From NCBI RefSeq assembly GCF_040183065.1, contig NC_091123.1:109218821-109282820 (forward strand): 64,000 nt of DNA. Direction: 5' to 3'. The notes beneath the pieces are model-generated. The model saw only the letters and a program-made list of their open reading frames with translations, made no database searches and was not told where the DNA came from. Source of the stretch: Periplaneta americana. Its lineage: Eukaryota > Arthropoda > Insecta > Blattodea > Blattidae. Positions 46,811-58,807 of the stretch are shown one piece after another. The translations under genes and the position numbers were made by a program. Numbering within the stretch: the stretch's first letter is position 1; the number at the start of each line of letters is the position of its first letter.

Positions 46811-47507
46811 CTACACCGCCATTAAGTATATGAAAAAGACCCAACCGCACTGGTTTAATAAGTATAAAAATATTTGATTTTTAATAACAATATTATTATC
46901 TTACTTAAGTTTTGTAGTTATATATAGCAGTCACTCAGTAAATTATAGAAATGAAGATCTAAATTAAGATATTCTCTACATTTACTTACATAACCTCAAA
47001 ACGTTTCACTTTCATGTCATCAATATAGTATCAATATTATGTACAATTAATGAAGAATAGACACATCATGATATTAACTATAATAATATTTAATTTCTAA
47101 TGGTAATAATGTCATCAAACTACCTCAAGTTTCGTAGATTTGAATATCCAATACACAGCTGTACTCAGAAAATTATACACTGTAGAATCAGTTTTCAATA
47201 ACAAATTGAATTGAGCTCTAAATATGTCGGCAATCCTGCAGGTCATGACCTTCGTGTAATAGCCTATTGTCTTTTGTAGTGTGTGTTTTGTTCTGAAATT
47301 CAATCAAGTCGGCCGTGATTCTATAATATTAGTTTTCAAAACTGACAACAGATGGATTTTTGAAAATAGGAAAATTATGTAGGAAAATTGACATTTCACT
47401 GAAAACTACTATTTTTCCGAAAAACTTTGGATACCAGGCATGAAAATGAGGGGTCACTCATTAAAATCCGTTCAGCCGTTTTCCCGTAATTTCCATTACC
47501 AGTTCAG

Positions 47508-47510
<3 letters not shown>

Positions 47511-47553
<43 letters not shown>
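47511..47553 (+). repeat. AT dinucleotide run
   Basis: About 20 AT units at the 3' end of the nested repeat. Confidence 0.95.
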
Positions 47554-47555
<2 letters not shown>

Positions 47556-48203
47556 TTTAGTGAACTGTATTATAAACATGTAGGCCTATCATATCATCCG
47601 TATATTAATCTGATTGTTGTCCAAGGACTCCAAGGCCGCCTTAAATAAATCCAGAGTCATTTGTTTTATCTTTATTACTCGTATATTAATCTGACTTGGC
47701 CATGATCATTGTTATTTTAAAACAGATATATCTCGTCATAAGGTAATGCAGAATTCCTGCACGGAAATATCATTATGTACTTCGGTACATTATAGTAATA
47801 CCAGTCCTATCAAAATTTTGCATAGAATAAAACTTAACGGAAATCGTTTTTAAAGAAACTTTTGTTATGTAATATTTTTCACAAAAACCAATAATAAGCT
47901 AGATATTTCGATTTATTTAATTAAGGCCCCTTTATAATCCCCCTTTTAAATAAAGTATTTTGAATGACATATAGCCTAAAATCTAAGTTACAACGAACTC
48001 AATTTATATTCCAATTTTTATATAAATATATTCAGCCATTATCGCGTGAAAAGGTAACAAATATTCAGACAAACATACAAACAAAAATTTCAAAAAAGCT
48101 ATTTTCGGTTTCAGGATGATTAATTATACGTGTTAACACCAATCATTTTTGGAAAAGCGAAAATTACCAGAAAAATTTCGGTTACAGATTTATTAGTATA
48201 GAT

Positions 48204-49158
48204 TAATAAAAAGTGCAACAAAAAATGAGTCACTAAATTGGCAACAATGGCCACCACATGCTACAGACCACAGTCTTCTATAGGCCTACTTGAAATGCTA
48301 CGGTTGTAACCATTCCAGGGGTTGAGCTTATCAAATAAACGTGTCTAAATACACGTTGAATACAGTTCCAGAATGCTGTGGTTTAGATTTACGAAGCAGA
48401 CAGATAACATTCTTTGCTGTGAAGAAATGTATAAACAAATTTTTACGATCACATTTTTTCAGTGACGGTATGTCATTTTTCACTAACGGTATGTTTTCTG
48501 GCCAAGAAACCAGTGGTGGTATTCCATACCGTCTCACTTCCCTCACTGCCTTTTGGAGCTCCGGTTCCCCCTGTGGAATTCCAACAAATCTCCATCATTT
48601 CATCTCATCGCGGGTGTAGCGTAGACCAGCCACCTATGGCGCACCCTGGGCAATGACTTGTCGGTAAATTGGTCTACACAACTGGCTTCATATGGGAGAA
48701 TGAGAGAATGACAGACAGTCAAGTTACCCGATATTAGAGAAAAGAAAAAAACATGTTTATTAATGAAACTTAATGTACATTTAGACTTATATATTTTTAG
48801 AAAATATTTTCTGCCCCAGCTAATATTTTAGGTGTGTAATTCTGTTAATACCAAATTGTCACACCACATTACTGACCAGTCATAGTATAATGTCTAGAAA
48901 CTAGAGATAAAGGTGACATTTGTTCTCTGAAGAACATACAGTACTGTCTTCGCGCTACGAGTTGGCGCGGGGAGTAGATAGGCGGGACGGGGGAACTTTA
49001 CGCTACACTCTGACCTGAAAACTTCAGTCCACTTACTTGGCTACAAGGGAACGGAGTCAGGCATAAAAGATTCCGCATCTTCGGTGTTGTCGCTATGACT
49101 ATCATTATCACATTTTTCAAAATTGCTGGATTATGATCTGTCCATGATAATAGTCTGT
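48204..49158. other. Intronic DNA with an unassigned minus-strand reading
   Basis: The minus strand 48656-48331 reads protein-like (RDEMKWWRFVGIPQGEPELQ then VRRYGIPPLVSWPENI), suggesting an old coding remnant. I could not place it in a family. A GC-rich patch at 48955-49000 is unexplained. Confidence 0.3.
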
Positions 49159-49400
49159 TTATGTTCCAGCCGTGTATATTAATTCGAATCTCTCAACAAA
49201 GCCATTAGCCCCACCGCTCCCATCCTCATGGACAACAATGAGTGTTCTGGACACATTTATGGTAGTCAAAACTCCCGTAACATTTTTATCGTGCCAGCAC
49301 TTGGGAAACGTTAAATTGGTAGGCTTATCTATCCGCATCTCGTCCAGATACAAAATCGGTTTTTCCACTTTCCTAAGCTTTCTTATTTGTTGTAGATATC
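49159..49400 (-). pseudogene. DDE transposase fragment, Tc1-like superfamily
   Basis: Frame 49368-49159 reads PILYLDEMRIDKPTNL, FPKCWHDKNV, then RTLIVVHEDGSGGANGFVER and LIYTAGT. The spacing of the first Asp/Glu pair, the KCW segment, LIVVH and GFV matches a Tc1-related transposase group seen in many arthropods. Only about 70 residues survive. Confidence 0.6.
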
Positions 49401-49577
49401 TTCACGTATTCTAATTTACAGTGTTTTCCTCTTTTTTTTTTTTTTTTTTTTGCTCACTTCTTCCACCCCTGAAATCCTCTTTCTTCAGTATTCGTCTTAA
49501 TATTGTCTTTCATTTCAAATCAATTTTCTCTTGTAAAAGGGTAGAAGTTTGTTGTAGCTTGGTATTATTTTTTTACT

Positions 49578-49826
49578 TGTTATTTAACGACACTGTAATA
49601 ACTACTATCTACTTCAGTGTCGATTGAATTGATGATGGCGAGATGGTATTTGGCGAAATGAAACCAAGGATTCGCCATAGATTACCTGACATTCGCCTTC
49701 CGCTTGGAAAAACCTCGGAAAAAACCCAACCAGGTAGTCAGCGCAAGCGGGAATCGGACTCACTCCCGAGCGCAACTGCAGATCAGCAGGCAAACGCGCT
49801 ACCTCCTGAGCTACGCCGGTGGCCCT
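49578..49826 (-). mobile_element. SINE family B, near full-length, antisense
   Basis: Left end: the shared tail (TTATTTAACGACACTGTAAT, then AGTGTCGATTGAATTGATGA). Body: GATTCGCCATAGATTACCTG, CTTGGAAAAACCTCGG and CCAACCAGGTAGTCAG. Right end: the antisense head with TACCTCCTGAGCTACGCCGG, whose sense CGGCGTAGCTCAGGAGGTA is a good Pol III A-box region. Confidence 0.85.
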
Positions 49827-50859
49827 CTTTCTTTTTCAAATAAAAATTCTCAGTTATACCTTTTTTTTTTTGTCAATCTCCCGTCGAAGTCCTCTACATT
49901 TGCGTTTCGGTAGTCTGGACGTTTCCGTTTTTTTTATCTCCCTCAGGTGTCGACAACGCACTTTCTTCTGTGCAGTCTTTCATTTCATTCCTTACACGCT
50001 GTATTGTTCTTGTGGATAGATTAGAGTACTTTTTCTACCTTTGTTGTAGGTTTCGTAAGAGGAATGCAAAGGCCCTGTTGTTCTTTTTCTTCATCACAGA
50101 ATTATTTTGCACTTCTAATAATATTCCTTTCTTCGCTATAGATTGCCAATCCTTGTTTCCTCTTTGTCGACATATTTACAATAAACAAAAAACTGCTATA
50201 AACCTAAATAACAGTATACAATAACATAAATTCTATTAACTATATTATTATCAACACTATTAACACGAAAAGCAAAGGATAACTAAAGCAATACAAAGAT
50301 TTGCGGTATACTGAAAACAATTGTCTTGTTGAAACTAATAAAACACTACAATAAAAACCCCACTATTATTTTCACAAAGTCGCAAAGACTCATAGACACG
50401 TGCAGTAGATGTTTGTGAAACAGGAATATTGCAGTGAACAGTGCGGTGCGCATGCGCGACTGTTTCCCCTCCGCCCCGTCTAAGTACTTCAGGCGTCTTC
50501 TCCTGGCGTGACAACAGTAGGTTATATCCGTGATGTAAAAGTAAAAATTTAAGTTACATTCCACGGCTCTTTTTAACAGCAACTACAGCACTGTCATAGG
50601 ATCGCTTTTGAAACAAGATAGGACACAGTGTTAAAATTTTACTAGGAAGTGATAATTTCCACGTTTCGATATGGATGCAGAAGCTGGATGACCGTAAGAA
50701 AAAGTGGAGGGAGGAAGGGAGGGACTTACGAATAGGAACTTTTAAAAATTGATGCAATCTGAAGTTAAAATTTACATTAGAATTTAATAACAAATACCTT
50801 CTGACTAAAATTAGCCTAAATGTATCAATATCAAGTACATAAATTAAATATTAATTTGT
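49827..50859. other. Intronic DNA
   Basis: A short poly-T run near 49861 and a GC-rich patch at 50440-50510. No feature could be supported. Confidence 0.5.
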
Positions 50860-51505
50860 TAGGATAACGATGAGTGTTAGCGAAGAGTCTGACAAATAAA
50901 TGAATATGTATGGAAAGTAATGCGAATTCGAAATGAGGCAGTAGAACAAGTGGATAGCTTGAAATACTTGGGATGCACAATAAGTAGTAACATGAGCTGC
51001 TGTCGGGAAGATAGCAATGGCAAAGGAAGCTTTTAATAGAAAAAGGAGCATCTTCTGTAGACCTCTGGAAAAAGAACTAAGGAAGAGACTAGTGAAGTGC
51101 ATTGTATGGAGTGTGGAATTGTATGGACATTACGACGAAGTGAAGAGAAACGACTAGAAGCATTTGAAATGTGGATATGGAGAAGAATGGAGTGTGTGAA
51201 ATGGACAGACAGAATAAGAAATAAAGCTGTTGGGAAGAGTGGGTGAAGAACGAATAATGCTGAAAATGATTAAGAAGAGAAAAATGAATTGGCTGGGTCA
51301 CTGACTAAGAAAAAACCACCTACTGAAAGATGTATTGGAATGAACGGAAGAAAAGTTCGGGGCAGAAAAGAGATATCAGATGATAGACAACATTAAGATA
51401 CATGGATCATATGCGGAGTCTAAAAGGAAGGCGGAAATTAGGAAGATTGAGAATGATGGGTTTGCAGTGAGAGGTCTGCCTTTGGGCAGAACACTGTGAA
51501 AGAAT
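50860..51505 (+). mobile_element. LINE family 'PLGRT', broken 3' part
   Basis: Frames on the plus strand read EAVEQVDSLKYLGCTISSNM, AFNRKRSIF, ELRKRLVKCIVWSVELYG, RSEEKRLEAFEMWIWRRMEC, and the ending DGFAVRGLPLGRTL then a stop. Several frameshifts interrupt it. It is the same family as the antisense copy at 54095-54848 and lacks everything 5' of the post-RT region. Confidence 0.8.
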
Positions 51506-51839
51506 GAGAAGTGAAATTAATTAAAAAATAAACTATTATCGAAGTACTGAATAAAGCAGATAAAAGTAAGAACCTATCGAAACTGGTGTTCCACTACAAG
51601 GCTGTAGGAAAAAGGTACGTGAACTACTAACAAAAATAGAGACGATCAAAATTACGCTGTGAAAACAGAATAGGAACGTGCCTGAAATGTTAAATCTGAA
51701 ATAAGAATAATGTAATTAAATGACTGCAATATGTGAAAAGTATGGTAATATTGTATTATTCCTAAAAGGCTATTAATGTTATACAAAGTCCAAAAGAAAA
51801 TGGAAAGTGGAAAGAAAGGAGGAAAGATCTGTAAATCGT

Positions 51840-52007
51840 GAGAATTATATGGAGAATACGGTAAACGGTAGAAAAGTTCAGAGCAGAAAATATATATCAG
51901 ATGATAGACAACATTAAGTAAGATACATGGATTGTATGCGGAGACTGAAGGGCAGGCGAAAAATAGAGAAGATTGGAGAATGATGGGTTTGCAGTGAAAG
52001 ATTCACG
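51840..52007 (+). mobile_element. LINE family 'PLGRT', second short fragment
   Basis: GAAAAGTTCAGAGCAGAAAA, AGATGATAGACAACATTAAG and GAATGATGGGTTTGCAGTGA repeat the words at 51350-51470. It lies 340 bp downstream in the same orientation. Confidence 0.75.
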
Positions 52008-52504
52008 TTTTAACCCTTTAATGGTAATTTCCAGAAGACAAGTGACAAGAAAATCAAGTTTTGTAATAAATGAGTACATATTCAGACAGTGAAACTTACA
52101 GTAATAAATACAAGCTAAAACACTGACCTAAGTCTAACCTAATCTAATCTGATATAATGTAAGCCGTCCTACTTAATTTTACACACTGCAAAAGTTTTCC
52201 CTTCATAATAAATAACGTTAAAAATACTCAGTTAAGCTGTAACCTAGCGTAATCTAAGATAAGATGCAGATGATTGACAGCTGTGACACAGGCATGTTCA
52301 AAACAATAAACATTTCTTACATTCTTACATGTAGAGCTGTGTCTATATTGGGTTACACAGTCTTGGTTGTACGTGTATACGTAGTGAAATAGAAGTTAAA
52401 TGTAAACAGAAAACATATTTGTTGTAACAAAGCCAGTTTGGGTTACAACATTAAATATCTTTCCTTGCTCTCTCAATTACTGTACGCTGTTGATCAAATT
52501 TTTG
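52008..52504. other. Intronic DNA
   Basis: Nothing recognised. Confidence 0.5.
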
Positions 52505-53092
52505 TACAGTAATGGGAATTTTACTTGAAACAAGTAAAGAGATACGTTTGCAAGTAAATCCCGAAAAGACAAAGTATATGATTATGTCTCGTGATCAGAA
52601 TATTGCACGAAATGGAAATATAAACATTGAAAATTTATCCTTCGAAGAGGTGGAAAAATTCAAATATCTTGGAGCAACAATAACAAACATAAATGATACT
52701 CGGAAAGAAATTAAACCCAGAATAAATTTGGGAAATGTGTGTTATTATTCGGTTGAGAAGCTTTTATCATCCACTCTGCTCTCGAAAATGCTGAAAATTA
52801 TAATTTATAAAACAGTTATATTACCGGTTGTTCTGTAGGCTATGGTTGTGAAACATGGACTCTCAATTTGGGAGAGGAATAGAGGTTAAGGATGTTTGAG
52901 AATAAGATGCTTAGGAAAATATTTAGGGTTAAGAGGGTTGAAGTTATAGGAGAACGGAGAAAATTACACAACGCAGAACTGCACGTATTGTATTCTTCAC
53001 CTGACATAATTAGGAACATTAAATGCAGGCGTTTGAGATGGGCTTATGTGAGGGCGGCAATGAACCTCCGGGTTCCTTAAAAGCCGTAAGTA
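52505..53092 (+). mobile_element. TAAG-tailed LINE, copy 6, with internal deletion
   Basis: Frame 52512-52838 is open: GILLETSKEIRLQVNPEKTK, FEEVEKFKYLGATITNINDT, LSSTLLSKMLKIIIYKTVIL. Frame 52892-53080 continues with FENKMLRKIFRVKRVEV and jumps from RRLRWA straight to YVRAAMNLRVP. Compared with copy 3, about 190 bp is missing at a GGGC present on both sides of the join. It ends with AAGCCGTAAGTAAATG. Confidence 0.85.
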
Positions 53093-54000
53093 AATGGATG
53101 CACTACGGTATAGACTCTGGAAGCAGATGATGAACAGAGCTGGGATGTTTGACTAAATGCTTTTTATTACTGGGTTGACATATGTCGAAGTTACATGGAT
53201 TTAAATACGTTTTAGCATATTTAGCAGTAATAGGGCCAATTCTTATTTTGCCTACTCAAGCTCTTGCTGCCTAATTTAAGAATAATTGCATTTTAAAAAT
53301 AAATTAAGAGTTTATTTATTTGGTATTTCTGCTGCTGTGTACTGTACCGACAACTTTCTCAATAGCTTGTCTTTCATAGCTCTTGAAGCTGTTCTTGGTG
53401 AAAAGGAGAGTGAAATTAATCAAAAGTTTCAACATGTAATTGCTCTCAATACTTCCAAGTAATGAAAGGTGTTAGGCGTACTACAGTTGTATTACAAATC
53501 CATCTACACTAGCTTGCTCCAAACATGCTCCAGTTATGTCATTTGGTGTAGAATCATTTTTTTTTTCCGTGTTAAAATAATTGTTCTGTCCTGTAGAAGG
53601 CAGAGTTTAACATTACAAGAAATCTAAACATGCTACTTGTGGTAATGTGCTACCAAGAACAAGTGTTGCATGAATATAACATGTTCTATCCATTTTTTAA
53701 ACGTACAGTGCCTTTTTCATGTTTTAAATGCCTTTTATTTGGCTACCTATTGTGCCTTTTAAAATGTATAGTGCCTTTTTCATCTTTCCAATTTATTGCC
53801 CTTTTTGCTTGCCTCTTTTAAGTATTGTAAATGCCTTACATCCGGGCCCCAATGATAATTCAGCATCAGTGGTATTAAAAGGCAAAGAAGTAGGAATTTG
53901 AAAGGTAAAGATAACTGCCCTTGGTCGACCCCAGACTTAAGGCCTACAGATAGCATGGTATCTACTCTGATATTGTATGTGTTGTGAAGTGTAGGCTAAA
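53093..54000. other. Intronic DNA with a TGCCTTTT-rich patch
   Basis: Between 53705 and 53840 the word TGCCTTTT (or GCCTTTTA, GCCTCTTT) recurs about seven times at irregular spacing. It looks like a decayed minisatellite or transposon terminus. Confidence 0.5.
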
Positions 54001-54013
54001 CCTAATTTTGTAA

Positions 54014-54024
54014 GAAGAAGAAGA

Positions 54025-54070
<46 letters not shown>

Positions 54071-54092
54071 AGGATAATAATAATAATAATAA
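54014..54092 (+). repeat. Compound AAG / TAG / AAT microsatellite
   Basis: Three triplet blocks in succession next to the 3' end of an antisense LINE. The AAT block is in tail position. Confidence 0.95.
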
Positions 54093-54094
54093 TA

Positions 54095-54848
54095 ATTCAT
54101 TCATAGTGTTCTGCCCAAGGGCAGGTCTTTCACTGCAAACCCAGCATTATCCAGTCTTTTCTATTTTCTGCGCCGAACTCTTGCTCCGTTCAGCATTCCT
54201 TCCAGTACATCCTTCAGAAGACAATTTATTCTCAACCAGTGACCCAGCCAATTCCTTTTCCCCTTTCTGATCAGTTTCAGCATCATTCTTTCTTCATCCA
54301 CTCTTTTCAGCATAGCTACCTACGTTTCTTATTCTGTCTGTCCACTTCACACGCTCCATCCTTCTCCATATCCACATTGCAAATGCTTCTAGTCGTTTCT
54401 CTTCATGTCGTCGTAATGTCCATGTTTCTGCCCCATACAATGCTACACTCCACACAAAGCATTTCACTAATCTCTCTCTTAGTTCTTTCTCCGGAAGTCC
54501 GCTGAAGATGCTCCTTTTTCTATTAAAAGCTTCCTTTGCTATTGCTGTTCTCCTTTTGACTTCTTGGCAGCATCTCATGTTACTGCTTATAGTACACCCC
54601 ATGTATTTGAAGCTGTCCACTTGCTCTACTGCCTCATTTAGAATTCTCAAGTTTACTTTCTTTATTTTTCTTCCTATGACCATGGTCTTCGTCTTGTTGA
54701 CATTTATCTTCATTTCATACTGCTCACAGCTGTCATTTAGCTCCAGCAGTATATCCCTTAATATCATCTCCTCTTCTGCTAACAACGCCATAGCAACAAC
54801 AAATCTTATACACTTTATTCTTCTTCTTCCTACTGTCACTCCTCCCGT
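54095..54848 (-). mobile_element. LINE family 'PLGRT', best copy, antisense
   Basis: Frame 54839-54294 (181 codons) is open: the RT linker EEEMILRDILLELNDSCEQY, MKINVNKTKTMVIGR, VEQVDSFKYMGCTISSNMRC, AFNRKRSIFSGLPEKELRER, ALYGAETWTLRRHEEKRLEA and FAMWIWRRMERVKWTDRIRN. The ending in another frame matches NAGFAVKDLPLGRTL, and the tail joins ATT units. It is 5' truncated just after the catalytic box. Confidence 0.85.
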
Positions 54849-54857
54849 ATAATAATA

Positions 54858-54912
<55 letters not shown>
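54849..54912 (+). repeat. AAT/ATG microsatellite
   Basis: About 20 AAT units with two ATG variants, at the 5' side of the LINE fragment. Confidence 0.95.
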
Positions 54913-54914
<2 letters not shown>

Positions 54915-55739
54915 TACGACTTAGCTCCAACAGATTGTTAGCTTTTAAATGAAAACATAACGTTTTTGGTTTCGCTGGTGTTTACATACTTGTTGATTTG
55001 TAATTTATAATTCGTTTGGAAGTCTGTACTTTATATTAGATTGAATCTTCTATCATTATTCCTGCCGGTTTGTTACTCGAGAGTTGCATGCGATTGAAGC
55101 AAATTACGAATATTGTACAGAATAGATGTCAGCATTACAGAAAATCTCTCAGCGTTGAGGACGAGCTTATTATAGTTACGAATTTTCAGAGATAGAGTGT
55201 CCTGAATATTTATGCATTCACACTCCCAGATACCGGGTATTGGATGGCAGTGTGACCGTGGATAGTTATTTTCTGGCTGCAGTTAGATATTGATACCTAT
55301 TCATGTTATCTGTTGTACGAGTATGTTCATTTATGTAAATTTCATAGGACACGTCTTTCAGGGATTGAGGTGGCTATTCTATAATTTTAGTTTTTATCAC
55401 TTTAATAATAACAACTTTAGTTCAGAGCATATATCTAATTGATATAATTTATGTTTATATCCAAAATGCATGTTACATGAAATATTCTGGAATATAAGCA
55501 AAGATGATTTTCTGTTATTACGTCTTAGTAAACGAACACATTTTTTTGGGGGGGGGGACCTTAACAGTTATAGAAAAACATTGTGAGACTTTTCTTTCAA
55601 TTATTTATGCTCTATGACCAGTTTTTTTTTTTTTTTTTTTTTTTTCCAGTTTATATCGATTACACTCTGTATGTTAATGCTCTAACATTGACTTCCCTTC
55701 GGCCTGTTTTATCAGTCTGTCCATACTACGCAACACAAA
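54913..55739. other. Intronic DNA with a G run and a poly-T run
   Basis: Nine G at about 55549-55557 and about 24 T at 55622-55645. No coding signal. Confidence 0.5.
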
Positions 55740-55833
55740 ACCTTTCAGCCCAAACGGGGATTCAACCTAAGCCCGAGCTCAGCTCCGGATCAGCAGGCTA
55801 GCAAGCCCGCCGACTGACCTACGTTGGTGGCTC
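55740..55833 (-). mobile_element. SINE family B-like head, antisense
   Basis: GGGGATTCAACCTAAGCCCG then AGCTCCGGATCAGCAGGCTA and CCGACTGACCTACGTTGGTGGCTC match the head of the 20.4-kb element. The body is absent. Confidence 0.7.
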
Positions 55834-56510
55834 TGAAAAAAATATACAGTACATAGCAAGCAGATGATTCGATTTATAAGCCTAAACAATTTTGAGGTAT
55901 AAAATGTAATACTTAGCAAGTAAATTAATTAAATTTAAAAGTATAAACAATTAAGTCAGTTCAGATATACAAAAATTGATAATAGCTACATACTCGTATC
56001 ATGCAAATTATGTCGATTCACAAGCATAACCAATTCATCAGTTGAGCTAAACAGATTACTATTCAATTTACAACATACAATTCATCACCAAGCTGTACAA
56101 AATTAAAAGATTAATTCAATTTACAAGCATATTTTAGTTGAGCTATACAAAATTGTACGATTCATATCAAGTAGATTAATTCGATTTACAAGCAATTGAA
56201 GAGTGTGATCCCATAACTCGCTCAATCCGTTTGATCATTTTAATTATTTATGCATACATATGATTATTTGAGCCCTCTATCATTATATTTTAAACATATT
56301 TTCTTCCAAAACAACGGAAAACCTTCTCTAAGTACTGCGCATGTCACTTCAAAACTCGCTCAGTTCGTAGAATGGTGGATACAAAAACTAGCCCAGTCCT
56401 TTCATAAATATGGACTGAACGCGTTTTGGGATCACATTCTTCAATTCATCAGTTGAGCTAGACAGACTACTATTCAATGTACAGGATATACAATTCAACA
56501 GCGTATACAT
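55834..56510 (+). repeat. AT-rich degenerate array, second copy
   Basis: Homologous to 20706-21330: TATACAGTACATAGCAAGCA, AATTCATCAGTTGAGCTAAA, TACTATTCAATTTACAACAT, TTTTAGTTGAGCTATACAAA, TATCAAGTAGATTAATTCG. It sits in the same position relative to the SINE head and is interrupted by the MITE at 56208-56442. Confidence 0.75.
56208..56442. mobile_element. 235-bp MITE with AATT duplication
   Basis: The left end is GAAGAGTGTGATCCCATAAC and the right end inverted is GAAGAATGTGATCCCAAAAC. AATT flanks both sides (56204-56207 and 56443-56446). Inverted similarity fades after about 30 bp. Confidence 0.8.
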
Positions 56511-56534
56511 CAATGTTTTGTTTTAATCCCCTAG

Positions 56535-57368
56535 TGCATGGTGGCGCAGGGAAACGAAAAATTTTGAATTAACTTAAATGGCACGGATAAACACTGTACA
56601 AACATTATTTATTGATGAAAGTGCATGTACATAATATGCCATTTATGTTGCCATTATTACGCAATGTCACTTGTCACGTTACTTCTTGAAGATTACTTAA
56701 TTTTTTGAAAACTCAAGAAGACAGCTTCTTTAAAAGATTCGCTAAAAGTAGGATGTGGGTGGCAAATTCAGATATCTTCTGAAGAGGAACAAAATTCCAT
56801 AGCGACAGAAGTTTCCATTATCATATCGGAGGCATGATCGCGTATCAACATCGGAAAGATGTGCTCCATTTCGACGTACACATTCTGATAGCGTGGTGTG
56901 GAAACTTTGGAATGCTCGATGTATCATGTCTGAGGAATGCCAGTGATTTCGTCTTCAATCCTCTGTTTTAGTTCAGCGATGGTTGCAAGACGTGTGGTAC
57001 ACTTTGCTTTTAAGATATCCTCACAGGAAGAAATCGCAAACACTGAGATCAGGAGATCTCGCAGGCCATGGAATGTCACCATTACGTGACATGACGCGCT
57101 TTCTAAACAATTGGCGAACGGCTTCCATCGATTGTCAAACAGTATGTGACGTGGCTCCGTCCTGCTGAAACCACATGTTTTTTATGTTAAGATCGTGCAG
57201 TCTCGGTGCAAAGAAGCATAACAAGATGACAAGTGACATTGTGTAATAATTACAACATAAGTGGCGTATTATGTACATGCACTTCCATCAATAAATAATG
57301 TTTGTGCTGTGTTTATTCGCGCCATTTACGTTAATTCAAAATTTCCCGTTTCCTTGCGCCTCCCTGTA
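56535..57368. mobile_element. Deleted Tc1/mariner-type transposon with ~145-bp inverted ends
   Basis: The ends pair over about 145 bp: GGCGCAGGGAAACG with GGCGCAAGGAAACG, AATTTTGAATTAAC, ACATTATTTATTGATGAAAG and TGCATGTACATAATA are found inverted on both sides. Between them the minus strand preserves a transposase C-terminus: a VMSRNGDIPWPARSPDLSV-like reading and KAKCTTRLATIAELKQRIED. The front two-thirds of the enzyme are missing. Confidence 0.85.
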
Positions 57369-58807
57369 TTTTGATGAAAAATAGTAATGTTACTGTGTTT
57401 AGAATATTCGTCACTAGAAACATCGGAATATTCATTATTTAATTAAACTTGTTTTAAACACATACTGGTGGGAGGTTTAACCTAAAAAGAAATCCCTAGC
57501 TTTAAGTAACACAAACTCTGCTTTTTAACATGGTTACCTCTGATACTGTTAGCAATAAGAACCGAAAGGTGCTCCCTGCCTCTACCATTCAGATACAATC
57601 CCTGTGATATATATTCATACCTTCTTATAGGATTTAACATCTATGAAGTCAATGTGTGAAGTCCCAAGTCTCATCAGAGTCCGCTCAAGTCGTATATTCA
57701 CACTCCGCACTCTCCTGCTAAGATAAGACTTGTAGTACCTGCTGAAAAGATTGAAGAATCCCACATTGATATGGCTGCTCATTTCAGTTATGTTGTTGAC
57801 AGTAATAATAATTGATGTAGTTGCTTAAACTGTATAATTTATAAATGGAGCTAGATGTTTTATTTTATGGGATTGTAGAAAATACAGTACATGTTCAGTA
57901 TGGAAGCCAAAAGTTATCTTATGATTTGAGTAAGATTATAAATGTTTTTATTATGCCATTTGAATGGCAATTCAAGAAAATATACTGCAACAGGAGTGTA
58001 ATTAGTACATGATAGAAAACTGCATTTTTACGAAACGTGGAAAACGTAATGTAAGAATAATGTTTTATATTTGTGACTAATCATAACACTGATTTTGTAA
58101 TCACACTTGCCTTTTGTATGAGTTCTGTATAGAGGGAACATGAAAATTTGTTGTTATAAACAACTCTACCGCACTGGCAAGTTTATTCCTAAAGGTTACG
58201 TATTTCTCTCTTATTTTTGTGAAATATGTCTACTCAAATTGTTCAGAATGACTGAATATGAACTGGACAACTCCATTCAGTTCCCATATGGAGAAGAACG
58301 GTTCCAACTCACTCCATTTTCCATTCTCCTGCAAAATTGGTAATGGATGTCCCTTCCCTGGAGGCAAGGAGTGACCAGAGCTTTAAAGTTGACTACTCAA
58401 CTCCACAGAGCTCTTTGTATGTCTGCAGCATTGTATTTAGTCACTAGGGATAACTTTATCTTTCACATTTTCTCTTGACCTTTCCTAATGGCATATTCTA
58501 CAGAAAGTTCACTACGAGAGAGTGTATGCTCTGTTGAATATTCTGGAGAAGTACGAAATGATTTATCTGGACCCATACAGGGTTATCTTAACTCAGAGTT
58601 ATGCTTCAAATGGAGTACGAAGATGAAGTAATTCATAATCTTAATTCCTTGAGTCCGATATTAAAGTATTAAAAAAAGTTCTTGACCCGTAAAATCCTTT
58701 TGTCACCGTACTACATTATTTGTCGCTAATGACATGACCTGCGAATTCCACTCATCAGTCTCTGCTTAATGTACGAAGAACATGCATTTTTAAAGAATGT
58801 ACACTGG
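57369..58807. other. Intronic DNA, nothing assigned
   Basis: A 67-codon ORF at 58140-58343 has no family match I recognise. Confidence 0.5.

Larger units (their letters stand above)
46169..47560 (+). mobile_element. Second ACTAG-headed repeat nested inside the first
   Basis: The head is ACTAGTGGCTTGTGCAGCAA; near the end it has AAAATCCGTTCAGCCGTTTT then a long AT run and AGATT. The arrangement (short GC-rich head, AT-rich body, TTCAGCC phrase, TATATAGATT end) parallels the outer repeat, so the two are probably related families. Confidence 0.6.
44931..48203 (+). mobile_element. Interspersed repeat with conserved ends, copy 2, carrying nested insertions
   Basis: The head ACTAGCCGTACCCGCGCGCT and the end TTTATTAGTATAGATT match the repeat at 32646-34165, as do inner words (CAGTCCTATCAAAATTTT at 47805, CCATTATCGCGTGAAAAGGT near 48036). 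It is twice as long because another element lies inside it at 46169-47560. Confidence 0.75.

Noticed and set aside
48331-48656. Host gene on the minus strand
   Set aside because: The reading looks protein-like for about 100 residues but lies among transposon relics, has no start or splice signals I trust, and no recognised family.
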